Assembly (NCBI GenBank): GCA_963823495.1
Contig: CAWGLV010000001.1
Coordinates: 558,001-622,000, forward strand
Origin: DATDAH01 sp963823495
GTDB lineage: Bacteria; Actinomycetota; Acidimicrobiia; Acidimicrobiales; DATDAH01
Reading direction: 5' to 3'
Length of the DNA stretch: 64,000 bases
The notes under the pieces were generated by a model. That model worked only from the letters and a program-made list of their open reading frames with translations, was not told where the DNA came from and ran no database searches. Position 1 is the first letter of the stretch, and each line of letters opens with the position of its first letter. The translations under genes were made by a program, and so were the position numbers. Shown here in pieces: positions 15,656 through 24,314 of the stretch.

Positions 15656-16102
15656 ATGCGACGGATCATCGGTGTGGCCATCGTTCTGGGACTGGTCGTC
15701 CTCGGGGGGATGCCGCAGGCCGGGGCGGACTGCTCTGGGCCGTACCTGAGGGCGAGGCCGGCCGCGGGTCCCGAGGGCTCGACGGTGACGGTGACCGGCG
15801 AGGCCTTCGGTGACAACTGCTATGACACGGGTCCGCCGCCGCCTGGCCAGGGCGTCCTCGGTGTCCCCCAGAGTGGCGTGGTCGTCACCTTCACCGACGC
15901 GACCGGCACCACCACGGACCTCACCACCGTCGACGCCGGCCCCCAATACCGTTTCGTCGTGCAGATCGTCATCCCGGGTGGTGCCGTGCCGGGTACCGGT
16001 CGGATCGACGCGATCTCGCCTCCGGGCTCACCGTCGGCCTTCGGGATCCCCTTCACCGTCAGCGACGGCGTGATCTCGGCCACGCCGGCCTCAACCGGAT
16101 GA
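15656..16102 (+). CDS. Secreted protein with Ig-like (IPT/TIG-type) domain
   Basis: The 148-residue product has a clear signal peptide (RRIIGVAIVLGLVVLGGMPQ with a cleavage site near AGA|D) and a single beta-rich domain starting LRARPAAGPEGSTVTVTGEAF, a pattern typical of IPT/TIG or similar Ig-like folds. Two cysteines (DCSGPY and DNCYD) could pair. The ATG at 15656 is preferred over an upstream in-frame ATG because AAGGGGAG lies just before it and the signal peptide then starts properly. A surface or adhesive role is likely but unproven. Confidence 0.7.
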   Translation: MRRIIGVAIVLGLVVLGGMPQAGADCSGPYLRARPAAGPEGSTVTVTGEAFGDNCYDTGPPPPGQGVLGVPQSGVVVTFTDATGTTTDLTTVDAGPQYRFVVQIVIPGGAVPGTGRIDAISPPGSPSAFGIPFTVSDGVISATPASTG

Positions 16103-16157
16103 GCCGCGGCGCGCGGCCGCGGCCCGGCCGTCGTGATGCGTCAGGGAGCATGGGGCC

Positions 16158-17723
16158 GTGACGATGCCCCAGAACGTGGTCGTGGTGCTGCTCGACTCCC
16201 TGAACCGCCACGATCTCGGCTGCTATGGCGGGACCGGCGTCGCCACCCCGAACCTCGATCGCTTCGCGGCCGACCGGGCCATGCGGTTCACCCGCCACGT
16301 GACCGGCTCCCTGCCCTGCATGCCGGCCCGCCACGACATCCTCTGCGGCGCCCTCGACTTCCTCTGGAAGCCGTGGGGCTCGGTCGAGGCGTGGGAGCGG
16401 CCGGTCACCGCCGCCCTGCGGGACGAGGGCGTGGTGACCATGCTGATCTCGGACCACCCCCACCTCTTCGAGACGGGTGGGGAGAACTACCACACCGACT
16501 TCTTCGCCTGGGACTACCAGCGGGGCCACGAGGGGGATCTGTGGCGGACGCATCCCGACCCCAGTTGGGTCGGCTCGCCGGCGGCGGGCGCGTCCTGGTT
16601 CTACGAGCGTCAGGCCGGTCGGCCCATCGCGCTCGAGCGGGGCTATGACCGCTCGCGCACGTACTTCCGGGCCGAGGAGGACTTCCCCGGGCCCCGGGTC
16701 ATGGCGGCCGCCGGGGACTGGTTGCGCCGAGCCACCCCGCACCACGACCGCTGGCTGCTCTTCGTCGACGAGTTCGACCCTCACGAGCCCTTCGACGTCC
16801 CTTCCCCCTGGGAGGGCATGTACGAGGACGATCCCTGGGCCGGGGAGCGGCTGATCTGGCCCCCCTACACCGTGGGTGGGGTGAGCAGCGGCTTGCTGAG
16901 CGACGCCGAAGCCCGCCATCTCCGCGCCAACTACGGCGCCAAGGTGTCGATGATCGACCACTGGTTCGGCCGCGTCCTCGCGGCGCTCGACGAGCAGGGT
17001 TTGTGGGAGTCCACCGCCGTCGTGGTCTGCACCGACCACGGTCACTACCTGGGCGACGTGCGGGGCGGCGACGATCTCTGGGGCAAGCCCGCCGTCCCCC
17101 AGTACGAGCCCCTCGGCCACACTCCGCTGCTCGTCCACTGGCCCGGGGTCGAGGGCGGCGGGACCTGCGATGCACTGACGACCAGCGTCGACCTCCACGC
17201 CACCCTGAGCGACGTGTTCGGTGTGACCGCCGGGCACCGCACCCACGGACGCTCCCTGGCGCCGTTGCTCACCGGCGAGGCCACGGCGGTGCGGGACTGG
17301 GCGATCGGCGGGGTCTGGGGCAACTGGGTCCAGGTCACCGACGGTCGCCGCAAGTACGCCCGGGCCCCGGTGGGGGACGCCTTCCCGCTGTCGCTGTGGT
17401 CCAATCGCTGGTCCACCATGCCCCTGCACCTCGCCGGGGTCGAAGGCCTGCCTCCACCGGACCAGCGAGCGTTCCTCGACGCCATGCCGGGCACGGACAT
17501 CCCCGTGATCCGCCAGCCGTTCGCCCCCGGCGACCGGCTGCCCTTCTGGGCGGGTACCGGCCACGTGGACCAACACCACCTCTATGACCTGGGCCAGGAT
17601 CCGGACGAGGCCGAGAACCGGGTGGGCGAGGCGGTGGAGGCCGAGCTCATCGATCTCCTGCGCACGGCGCTGGTCGACCTCGAGGCCCCCGCCGACCAGT
17701 TCGAGCGCCTCGGTCTCCGTTAG
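16158..17723 (+). CDS. Sulfatase (formylglycine-dependent, type I)
   Basis: The 521-residue protein belongs to the alkaline-phosphatase-like sulfatases. It opens VVVVLLDSLNRHDLGCYGG with metal-binding Asp13, has the modification motif C-x-P-x-R as Cys54-Met-Pro-Ala-Arg58 (SLPCMPARH), and the second metal pair in VVVCTDHGHYLGD (Asp293, His294). There is no signal peptide, so it may act in the cytosol. Cys54 must be oxidised to formylglycine by a maturase; none is in the window. Substrate unknown; a role in turnover of sulfated glycans would fit the sulfotransferases in this window. Confidence 0.9.
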   Translation: MTMPQNVVVVLLDSLNRHDLGCYGGTGVATPNLDRFAADRAMRFTRHVTGSLPCMPARHDILCGALDFLWKPWGSVEAWERPVTAALRDEGVVTMLISDHPHLFETGGENYHTDFFAWDYQRGHEGDLWRTHPDPSWVGSPAAGASWFYERQAGRPIALERGYDRSRTYFRAEEDFPGPRVMAAAGDWLRRATPHHDRWLLFVDEFDPHEPFDVPSPWEGMYEDDPWAGERLIWPPYTVGGVSSGLLSDAEARHLRANYGAKVSMIDHWFGRVLAALDEQGLWESTAVVVCTDHGHYLGDVRGGDDLWGKPAVPQYEPLGHTPLLVHWPGVEGGGTCDALTTSVDLHATLSDVFGVTAGHRTHGRSLAPLLTGEATAVRDWAIGGVWGNWVQVTDGRRKYARAPVGDAFPLSLWSNRWSTMPLHLAGVEGLPPPDQRAFLDAMPGTDIPVIRQPFAPGDRLPFWAGTGHVDQHHLYDLGQDPDEAENRVGEAVEAELIDLLRTALVDLEAPADQFERLGLR

Positions 17724-17738
17724 GCCGGGCCCCTGGGG

Positions 17739-18359
17739 TCAGGCCTGGTTCAGCGGGGCGGCGCCGAAGGGCACGCCGAAGCGCACGCACCAGATCACCA
17801 CCGAGCGGTACCGGGAGAGATCCGCGTCGACGGGCAGCTCGTAGTTCTGATCCCCGATGTTGCCCCGCAGGTCGCCGAGGTCGACGAAATCGTCGTCGAA
17901 GGCGCCGGAGTCACCGTCGGGGGCGGCGGTGGACAGGTAGACGTTGAGGTCCGGGCCGTTGTCGGTCGCGAACTCGGTGAAGCGCAGGAAGCGCTGCTCG
18001 CTCCCGTCGGTGAGGACGCTGGCCGTGCCCTCCGTGGGGTGGTCCCGGGAGATGAACTGGCCGGTGGCCACGGTCTCGACGATCGGGGCAGCCGGCGGGG
18101 CGGTGCTCACCGGGGCGGGATCCGGCTCGGCGGGCGCAGGGTCGGCGGGCGCGGGGTCGGCGGTGGCTCCGGACTCGAACACCGGGCCCGCGTCGTCGAC
18201 CTCGTCGTCGACCCAGAGCGTCTGGACGCCGAAGTACCCGAAGGCGAGCCAGGCGATCACCGCGAGCCCGGCAACCGCGGCAACGGAGAGGACGGCCAGG
18301 TGGCGGCGGATGAACCCCTGTGGTGGCTCTGGTGGTGAGGGAAGATCGGCGAAGGCCAT
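17739..18359 (-). CDS. Membrane-anchored DM13-domain protein
   Basis: The 206-residue protein has a cytosolic N-terminus, one transmembrane helix (about residues 21-45), a Pro/Ala/Asp-rich linker and a C-terminal DM13 domain. The domain shows SVLTDGSEQRFLRFTEF, NGPDLNVYLS, GNIGDQNYELP and VVIWCVRFGVPFGAAPL, with the single conserved Cys that led to the proposal that DM13 domains act in electron transfer. The partner is unknown. It is convergent with the sulfatase (15 bases) and lies upstream of nothing obvious on its strand. Confidence 0.85.
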   Translation of the reverse strand: MAFADLPSPPEPPQGFIRRHLAVLSVAAVAGLAVIAWLAFGYFGVQTLWVDDEVDDAGPVFESGATADPAPADPAPAEPDPAPVSTAPPAAPIVETVATGQFISRDHPTEGTASVLTDGSEQRFLRFTEFATDNGPDLNVYLSTAAPDGDSGAFDDDFVDLGDLRGNIGDQNYELPVDADLSRYRSVVIWCVRFGVPFGAAPLNQA

Positions 18360-18429
18360 GGGTCACCAACGTCCCACACCCAGCACCGGTTCCCGAGCCG
18401 GACGGTGAGGACGCCGGATCCGCGCCCGC

Positions 18430-19059
18430 TCAGCGGACGTGCAGGTCGATCCGCCAGCCGGCCCTCTCGACCTGGGCGCGGGTCACCCGCCTCGCCGGCC
18501 GGTCCGCCACCCGGACGGTGTAGAGCTCGGCACCGGGCACCGCCGGGATCGTGTAGTCGAAGACGCAGGTCGTGGAGTTCGGCGTCCGGTCCACCCGGCC
18601 GCCCTCCAGGGCCGCCCGTCCAAGTTCCTCGCCGCGGGCATTGCGGACCGTCACCGTCGACCCGGCGCCGATCCCGGGTCCTGTCCCGGTCTGGCACGGC
18701 GTCCCGTCGGGGCCGAAGGCCCGGTCAGCCGCCGGATCGGCTGGGCCCAGCCCGACCCGGACGTCGCCGGTGAGGGTGTTGCCACCGGCGCCGGTCGGCG
18801 CGCGGTCGACGTAGGCGACGACTCCGGCAGTGGCGGCGATCGCGACCAGGGCCACGACGGCCACGAGGACCGGCAGCCGTGGCCGGCGCCCCCCGGCGAT
18901 CGGCGGGGCATCGTCGCCCGGCGCCGCCGCGGTGCCGGCGGGGGTGGGATCGATGACGCGGTCCCGCACGTGCCCGGTCCACTGCTCGCCGGTCCAGTAC
19001 CGGTAGCGGTCCCGGTCGGCCGGGTCCGTGTACCAACCCGCGGGTGGTGCTGTGGCCAT
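18430..19059 (-). CDS. DUF2510 membrane protein
   Basis: The roughly 209-residue protein starts with a DUF2510 domain (PPAGWYTDPADRDRYRYWTGEQWTGHV), a short Trp-rich motif common at the N-terminus of actinobacterial membrane proteins. A Pro/Ala linker, one transmembrane helix (VLVAVVALVAIAATAGVVAYV) and an extracytoplasmic domain with two cysteines (TPCQTG, TTCVFD) follow. Start ATG 19059 is chosen over 19089 because the DUF2510 motif then begins at once. Function unknown. The disrupted aminotransferase frame upstream on the same strand reads into this gene out of frame. Confidence 0.8.
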   Translation of the reverse strand: MATAPPAGWYTDPADRDRYRYWTGEQWTGHVRDRVIDPTPAGTAAAPGDDAPPIAGGRRPRLPVLVAVVALVAIAATAGVVAYVDRAPTGAGGNTLTGDVRVGLGPADPAADRAFGPDGTPCQTGTGPGIGAGSTVTVRNARGEELGRAALEGGRVDRTPNSTTCVFDYTIPAVPGAELYTVRVADRPARRVTRAQVERAGWRIDLHVR

Positions 19060-19243
19060 CGGTGTCCATCCCTGTGAAGCGCCTGGCATCCCGTCGGCCG
19101 GGTGGTGGTCGGCGTTGAGGAGGTGGGGCGGATCTCCCCTCCGCGGCGATCAGCGACGAGGCGGATCGGGGACTGAGACGCCCAGGCGCGGTCAGCGGTC
19201 GGGAGCGCCTCGCGTGAGCGGAAGTCCGTGGCCGGCCGGTCAC

Positions 19244-20417
19244 GTCGGACATCGAGCTGAAGATCGGGAGGGAGATCTCCCGTTCGAACGCCCGGGTGGC
19301 AACCGGGAAGTCCCCCGGCGCGTAGCCGTAGGTCTGGGCGTAGTAGGGCTGGAGGTGGAGCGGGATGAAGTGCACGCTGGTGCCGATCCCGTGCCGGAGG
19401 AGCCCGGCGATGAGCTCATCGCGGTCCACCCGCGATCGGTCGGGGTCGACCCGCAGCATGTAGAGGTGCCAGGCCGAGGTGATGTTCTGGGGGACCGTCG
19501 GGACCTCGAGCGCCTCGAACGGGCAGAACGCTTCGTTGTAGCGCTGAGCGATGGCCGTGCGGCGCTCGAGCATGGCGTCGGCCTTCTGCAGCTGCGCCAA
19601 TCCGACGGCGGCTGCGAGGTCGGACATGTTGTACTTGAACCCCGGAGCAACGACCTCATAACGCCAGGAATCAGCCTGTTCGCCCCGAGCCCAGGCGTCC
19701 CGACTGATGCCATGGAGGCTCTGGAGTCGGGCCTGCCGGGCGACGTCGGGGTCGTCGGTGAGCAGCATCCCACCCTCACCGGTGGTGATCGCCTTGGTCG
19801 CGTAGAAGGAGAAGCACACGGTGGAACGCAAGGGTGCGTCCAACGGGGCGCCGACCGGTCGACCCCCATAGGCCCCGGAGAACGTGTGCGCGGCATCCTC
19901 GATGACCGCCAGGTCGTGGGTGGCGGCCAGCGTGGCGATGCGGTCGAGATCGCAGGCGACGCCGCCGATGTCGACGGGCAGAACCGCGGTGGGCCGGTAG
20001 CGGACTCCTGTTCCCCGGAAGGACGGGGGCAGGAACCGCTCGTCGCCTGCGGCGAGGCCGTCGAGCGTCTGTTCCAGGGCATCTCCACTGATGTTGAAGG
20101 TGGCCTCCTCCACGTCCACGAAGACCGGGACCGCGCCGACCTGCCGGATCACCTGAGCCGTCGCGGTAAAGGTGTACGGCGTCGTCACCACGAGGTCGCC
20201 CGGTCGCACCCCGAGCGCTTCGAGCGACAGGTGAAGCGCGGCCGTTCCCGAGTTGAGGGCGACGGCGTGTCGGGCTCCGACGGCGACGGCGACGGCATCC
20301 TCCATCTGGCGACAGAGGTCACCGGTTGTCAACCAGCCGCCCAGGATCGCCTCTCGAACGGCGTCGGCCTCCTCCACCCCCACATCCGGGCGCGGCAAAC
20401 GGGATGAAGGAGGTCAT
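19244..20417 (-). pseudogene. DegT/DnrJ/EryC1/StrS aminotransferase, frame-broken at N-terminus and missing its C-terminal end
   Basis: PLP-dependent sugar aminotransferase of the DegT family: SGTAALHLSLEALG, VVTTPYTFTAT, VIEDAAHTFSGAYGG and the PLP lysine in FSFYATKAITTGEGG (Lys202 counting from the in-frame TTG at 20398). The natural N-terminus MTSFIPFA (ATG at 20417) is in a different frame from the following RPDVGVEEADAVREAI, so one base appears inserted near 20397-20402. At the other end homology stops after SLPIFSSMSD (about 19244); the expected final helix is replaced by Arg-rich read-through to 18725. It either is decaying or carries assembly errors. If functional it would make an amino sugar for the neighbouring polysaccharide genes. 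Confidence 0.7.
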
Positions 20418-20673
20418 GGGGTCACGTTCCGGCCGGCTCGTCGGCCGCGCACCGGCGGCACACGCCGGTCGAGTGTAGGTGGGCGCCCCTCGTCGGTCGG
20501 TCGGTGGCGGGCGCGGTCGTCCGCGTGTGACCCTGGGCTCGCCGTTGAACGGCATCAAGTACCCTCGGTTTGCTCGGTGGCAGATCTCGGCTTCCCCGCG
20601 TGCGGCGAGCGGCGCGAGGCGACCGGGTGGACACGAGTCCGTTTGCTGACGCGGGACAGGAGCCCCATTCCCG

Positions 20674-21150
20674 ATGCCTGGCCACAACCGCAGTTCCCCG
20701 CCCGAGCGCGAGTCCGTTGGCGCGCCCACCCGGAGGTGGACCCGGTTGGAGATCACCGCGGCGGTGATCGCGGCCCTCCTGGCCGTCGGTGTCGTGGTCG
20801 TCGCCCTCGAGATGAAGTTCGAGGCCGACCAAGCTCGTTGGCAGCAACGGCGAACGTGTCTCGAGTGGTATCGGCTGCAGGCGGATTACGGCCTCGGGCC
20901 CTGGTACGAGAAGCTGCCCCAGGCCGCCGCTGACTGTGGCGGAGGCCAAACCGATGACGGGGCGCCGGCCGTCCCGGGCGGGAGCGCTCCGGCGGTCACC
21001 GCAGACGACCTTCCCGCCGAGGCGCCGACGGCAACCACCGACGGCGGTGATGGCAACGGGCCCACTTCCGGCGACAACGGTGGCGGGTCGACCACCGTTC
21101 CCGGTCCAGCTCCGACGGTGACGACGGCCGTCGTCCCGTCAGCGCCCTGA
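20674..21150 (+). CDS. Small membrane protein with Thr/Pro/Gly-rich tail, function unknown
   Basis: The 158-residue protein has a basic N-terminus, one hydrophobic helix (LEITAAVIAALLAVGVVVVAL), a charged segment with two cysteines (RTCLEWYRLQ and AADCGGG) and a disordered acidic and Thr-rich tail. It is divergent from the DegT gene and begins the plus-strand half of the polysaccharide locus, 83 bases before the flippase. The 256-bp region upstream holds a TACCCT -10-like box at 20559-20564. It has no recognisable family. Confidence 0.5.
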   Translation: MPGHNRSSPPERESVGAPTRRWTRLEITAAVIAALLAVGVVVVALEMKFEADQARWQQRRTCLEWYRLQADYGLGPWYEKLPQAAADCGGGQTDDGAPAVPGGSAPAVTADDLPAEAPTATTDGGDGNGPTSGDNGGGSTTVPGPAPTVTTAVVPSAP

Positions 21151-21233
21151 CCCTGCGCTGTGGTCCGCGCGGCGAGGAAGGTCGGTGGAGGGCAGAACCA
21201 GCGAGGGTCGAGGCCGGCCTGACCGACATCGGC

Positions 21234-22535
21234 GTGTCGCGCCCGCTCACCCGGCCCACCGCCTACGGCCTCGGCGTGCGAGGCCTGGGCATAGCCCTCC
21301 GCGTCATGGTCGCCGTGTTCCTCGCCCGTGCCCTCGGGGCCAGGGAGTTGGGCGCATATCAGGGGGTGCTCTCGATCGGCATCATCCTGGCCAGCCTGGC
21401 GGCCGCGAACGCCGAACTGCCGGCCTCCCGGCGCATCGCGGCGATCCCCGGCGACGATCGACCGGCCCTCGCCAACGAGGTCGGCGTGGCGCATCTCGTG
21501 GTCGGTCTCGTGACCGCCGTGATCGCGGTCACGCTCGCAGCAGTGGGTGTGTTGGCCCCCGTCTCCGTCGCCACGTCGAGGACCCTGTTTCTGGTGGCGG
21601 CCGTGACTCCCGGACTGGCGGCTGTCTCGCTGCGCCAGTGGATCGCCTTGCCACTCCGGGGCGTTGCCGCGTCGCTCGGCCCCGAGCAGGTCGGACTCCC
21701 CGTGGTCTTCGTCGGTCTGGCCATGCTCCTCAGCCTCTCGGCCGAGCTCGACGCGCCCGAGGGCCTGCTCGCGTACGCCCTCGCGTGCTGGATGACCTGG
21801 GTGCTGGCCGCTTGGTGGTCAGGGATCCTGTCCCTGCTCGTCGAGGGGATCAGGGCGAGTGGAACGAGCCTTGTCGGGAGCCTCCGGCCCCGCCTTCGCG
21901 AAGGCCGCTCCTTCGTCGTCCTCGCGCTTGTCGGACCCGTGTCGGCGTACGCGATCGTGCCGCTGGTCGCCGCCCTCTTGAGCCTGTCCAGCGCGGGCCG
22001 ACTGGCGATTGCCCTGCAGATGGCCGGCCTGGCGAGTGTGCCGCTGCAGATCGTGAGCCTGGCGATCATGCCCCGAGTGGCGGCACTGAGACCCACGGGT
22101 GACCTGGCCGGCGTCATCGAGGTCGTGCGCACTGGCTCGGCCCTCAGCTTGGGTCTGGGTCTCGGCATCGCGGTGATCGTGCTGGTGTCCATGGGCCCGG
22201 TCCTCGACATCCTCGGGCCGAGCTTCGCCGCAGCCGTCGACCTCATACCCGTGTTGTTGGTGGGGGAACTGGTCAGCGCGGCGTCCGGCGCCAACAGCCC
22301 CACCCTGGTGATGCTGGGAATGGAGCGGGATGGGGTGAGGATGGAGACCGTGGCGACCATCGTGCGGTTCGTGGCCATCGCCGTGGCCGCGAGCGTGGGC
22401 GACATCCTGACGGTGGCATGGGCCATCGCCGCGACCACAGCACTGCGCAACGTCCTGTTGTCCACCCTCCTCCACCGCCGGACGGGCATCCTGTCGCTTC
22501 CGTCGTGGCCTCATCGTCGTGCCTTCGCCCGCTAG
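21234..22535 (+). CDS. Oligosaccharide flippase-like protein (MOP superfamily, Wzx type)
   Basis: The 433-residue protein has about twelve hydrophobic helices. The start (LGVRGLGIALRVMVAVFLARALGARELGAYQG, split over helix 1 and loop) has the RALGARELGAYQG motif typical of Wzx and related polysaccharide exporters. Such proteins flip undecaprenyl-linked oligosaccharides or whole lipids across the membrane. The GTG start has no strong Shine-Dalgarno. The downstream sulfotransferase gene overlaps its 3' end by 17 bases, and the following deacetylase overlaps that one in turn, so the three form one operon. Confidence 0.85.
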   Translation: MSRPLTRPTAYGLGVRGLGIALRVMVAVFLARALGARELGAYQGVLSIGIILASLAAANAELPASRRIAAIPGDDRPALANEVGVAHLVVGLVTAVIAVTLAAVGVLAPVSVATSRTLFLVAAVTPGLAAVSLRQWIALPLRGVAASLGPEQVGLPVVFVGLAMLLSLSAELDAPEGLLAYALACWMTWVLAAWWSGILSLLVEGIRASGTSLVGSLRPRLREGRSFVVLALVGPVSAYAIVPLVAALLSLSSAGRLAIALQMAGLASVPLQIVSLAIMPRVAALRPTGDLAGVIEVVRTGSALSLGLGLGIAVIVLVSMGPVLDILGPSFAAAVDLIPVLLVGELVSAASGANSPTLVMLGMERDGVRMETVATIVRFVAIAVAASVGDILTVAWAIAATTALRNVLLSTLLHRRTGILSLPSWPHRRAFAR

Positions 22536-23574
22536 AGCGCTCTTCGTCCTGGGTAGCCCCAGGTCGGGCACCACCCTGGTGGCCGGGCTCGTCAGCCAGT
22601 TGCCGGGCGTCTGGCTGGGCAAGGAGACCGGGTTCATCCCCCGACTCCAGGACCTCGGTGTGGACTCGCCCCAGACCTGGGACGATGCCCGCCTCGACGC
22701 GGTGGTCGAGGCCGTGAACGGCTATCTGGGTCTGGCCCGCTGGGAGCGACGGGCGTCGGCGGCGGGGGCACGGGACTACCTGGCCGCGACCGGCCTCACC
22801 GGCTACGCGGGCTTCATCCGGTACGTGTGGTCGTTGGACGAGGCCCCCGACGGGCGGGAGCCGGTGGTCGTGGGTGATCAGACACCGAACTACGTGCTCG
22901 CCCTGCCCTACCTGGAGCAACTCTTCCCGGATGCGCGGTACCTGCACGTCGTCCGTGACCCGCGGGACGTCGTCGCCTCGATCCTGCCGCTGCGGTTCGG
23001 CGCCGACTCGGCTGCGGTCGCGGCCTCGGACTGGAACGAGTGTGTCGCCGGCTGGTGGGCCGCGTCCCGGCGCGTGCCGCCGGACCGTCGCGGTGAGGGA
23101 ATGCAGCGGACCAACCAGCTGAACTTCTCCGGAAGGCATTACTCCCGGGAGGAGATCGCCGCCCTCGTGGGGGACGGACTCCACGAGTCCTTCGTCGTTG
23201 CGTGCTCGGACGCCTACGGGGACTACGGCACCGTCGGATTCGTTCTCGTCGACCGTGACCAGATGTGCCTTCGCGACGCCATGTTCAGCTGTCGCGTCCA
23301 GTTCAAGCACGTCGAGCACGCCGTGCTCTCGTTCCTGCTCGACCGCTACCGGACGCGGGCGGCCCCGTGGTTCCGGGCCCGGTTCCACGAGACGGAGAGG
23401 AACGGCCCCGCGGCCGCCGTGTTCGCTGAACTCGGGTTCCGGGAGATCTCCCGCCAGGGACCCGACCGTGTCTTCGAGTTCGATCTCCAGCAGGCGGTTC
23501 CGGACGAAGGAATCGTCGCGATCACCTACGAGGGGGTCATGTGGCAGCCGTCAGAACCGGCCTCGGACTCCTGA
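22519..23574 (+). CDS. Chimeric protein: truncated sulfotransferase fused to FkbH C-terminal domain
   Basis: Residues 1-187 look like a PAPS-dependent sulfotransferase: 5'-phosphosulfate loop FVLGSPRSGTTLVAG at 9-23 and 3'-phosphate motif HVVRDPRDVVASIL at 143-156. At about residue 190 the sequence switches to the C-terminal region of FkbH-type proteins: MQRTNQLNFSGRHYSREE, CSDAYGDYGTVGFVLVD, SCRVQFKHVEHAVLSFLL and ETERNGPAAAVFAELGF. The usual sulfotransferase C-terminal half and the FkbH HAD phosphatase half are both absent. The fusion is in frame with no stop. Start is GTG 22519, overlapping the flippase gene. It could be a real new domain pair or a recombination scar. Confidence 0.8.
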   Translation: MPSPARALFVLGSPRSGTTLVAGLVSQLPGVWLGKETGFIPRLQDLGVDSPQTWDDARLDAVVEAVNGYLGLARWERRASAAGARDYLAATGLTGYAGFIRYVWSLDEAPDGREPVVVGDQTPNYVLALPYLEQLFPDARYLHVVRDPRDVVASILPLRFGADSAAVAASDWNECVAGWWAASRRVPPDRRGEGMQRTNQLNFSGRHYSREEIAALVGDGLHESFVVACSDAYGDYGTVGFVLVDRDQMCLRDAMFSCRVQFKHVEHAVLSFLLDRYRTRAAPWFRARFHETERNGPAAAVFAELGFREISRQGPDRVFEFDLQQAVPDEGIVAITYEGVMWQPSEPASDS

Positions 23575-24314
23575 AGGCCAACGTGCTCCGGCACGTCGCC
23601 CCCCGTCCGATCCGTACCGGCCTCAGTGTCCCGACCTTCTCGGTGACCTTCGACGACGCCCATCGCTCGGCCGTGCACAACGGCGTCCCGGTCCTGCTCG
23701 CCCACCAGGCCGAGGCGACCTTCTACGTCGCCGCCGGTCTCCACCCTGACGACGGCTTCCTCGACCGGTCGGACATCGCGACGCTGACCGCGAACGGCTT
23801 CGACATCGCTTGCCACACCTTCTCCCACTACCGCCTCGATCACGGGACGAGCACCGGTCTGGAGCGGGACGCGACGCGGAACCGGTTGACCTTCGCCAGC
23901 GAACTCGGGTTGCCGCCGGCCCGGGACTTCGCGTACCCCTTCGGCGAGGTCAGCGCGTCGGCCAAACGCCGGATCGGTCAGGCCTACGCGACGGCTCGAG
24001 GCGTGTACCCCGGGGTGAACCGGCGCGGAGGCGACCTGTTGCTCCTGCGGGCGAACCCGTTGTTCTCGGCGTCGGTGAGCTGGGACGCGGTCCGGAGCCT
24101 GCTCACGAGGGCGATCGAGCAGAACGGCTGGGTGATCTTCTACACCCACGGCGTCGAGCCGGACCCTGATCACCGAAGCTGTGTCGCCGAGGACCTCGAC
24201 CGCCTCCTGGCCGAGTGTCGGTGTCTGGGGCTGGCGGTGCGGTCGGTGCGCTCGGTGAGCGAGGAGCTGTTTCCGGACTGGGGGAGGGGCCCGGCCGGCT
24301 CGCCGTCGACCTGA
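23541..24314 (+). CDS. Polysaccharide deacetylase (NodB-like)
   Basis: The 257-residue protein has a NodB-type deacetylase core: TFSVTFDDAH with the Asp pair at 38-39, FYVAAGLHPDDGFLD, and the metal-binding HTFSH (His92, His96), then DFAYPFGE. Near the C-terminus WVIFYTHGV supplies the second active-site His. The enzyme would remove N- or O-acyl groups from a glycan. There is no signal peptide, so it may act on a lipid-linked precursor. Start is GTG 23541 after GAGGGGG, overlapping the previous gene by 34 bases. Its 3' end overlaps the convergent FemAB-like frame by about 210 bases. Confidence 0.85.
   Translation: MAAVRTGLGLLKANVLRHVAPRPIRTGLSVPTFSVTFDDAHRSAVHNGVPVLLAHQAEATFYVAAGLHPDDGFLDRSDIATLTANGFDIACHTFSHYRLDHGTSTGLERDATRNRLTFASELGLPPARDFAYPFGEVSASAKRRIGQAYATARGVYPGVNRRGGDLLLLRANPLFSASVSWDAVRSLLTRAIEQNGWVIFYTHGVEPDPDHRSCVAEDLDRLLAECRCLGLAVRSVRSVSEELFPDWGRGPAGSPST

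Noticed and set aside
18725..19243. C-terminal 170 codons of the DegT frame as a real domain
   Set aside because: The sequence is Arg/Pro/Gly-rich, overlaps the DUF2510 gene out of frame and lacks any domain pattern.
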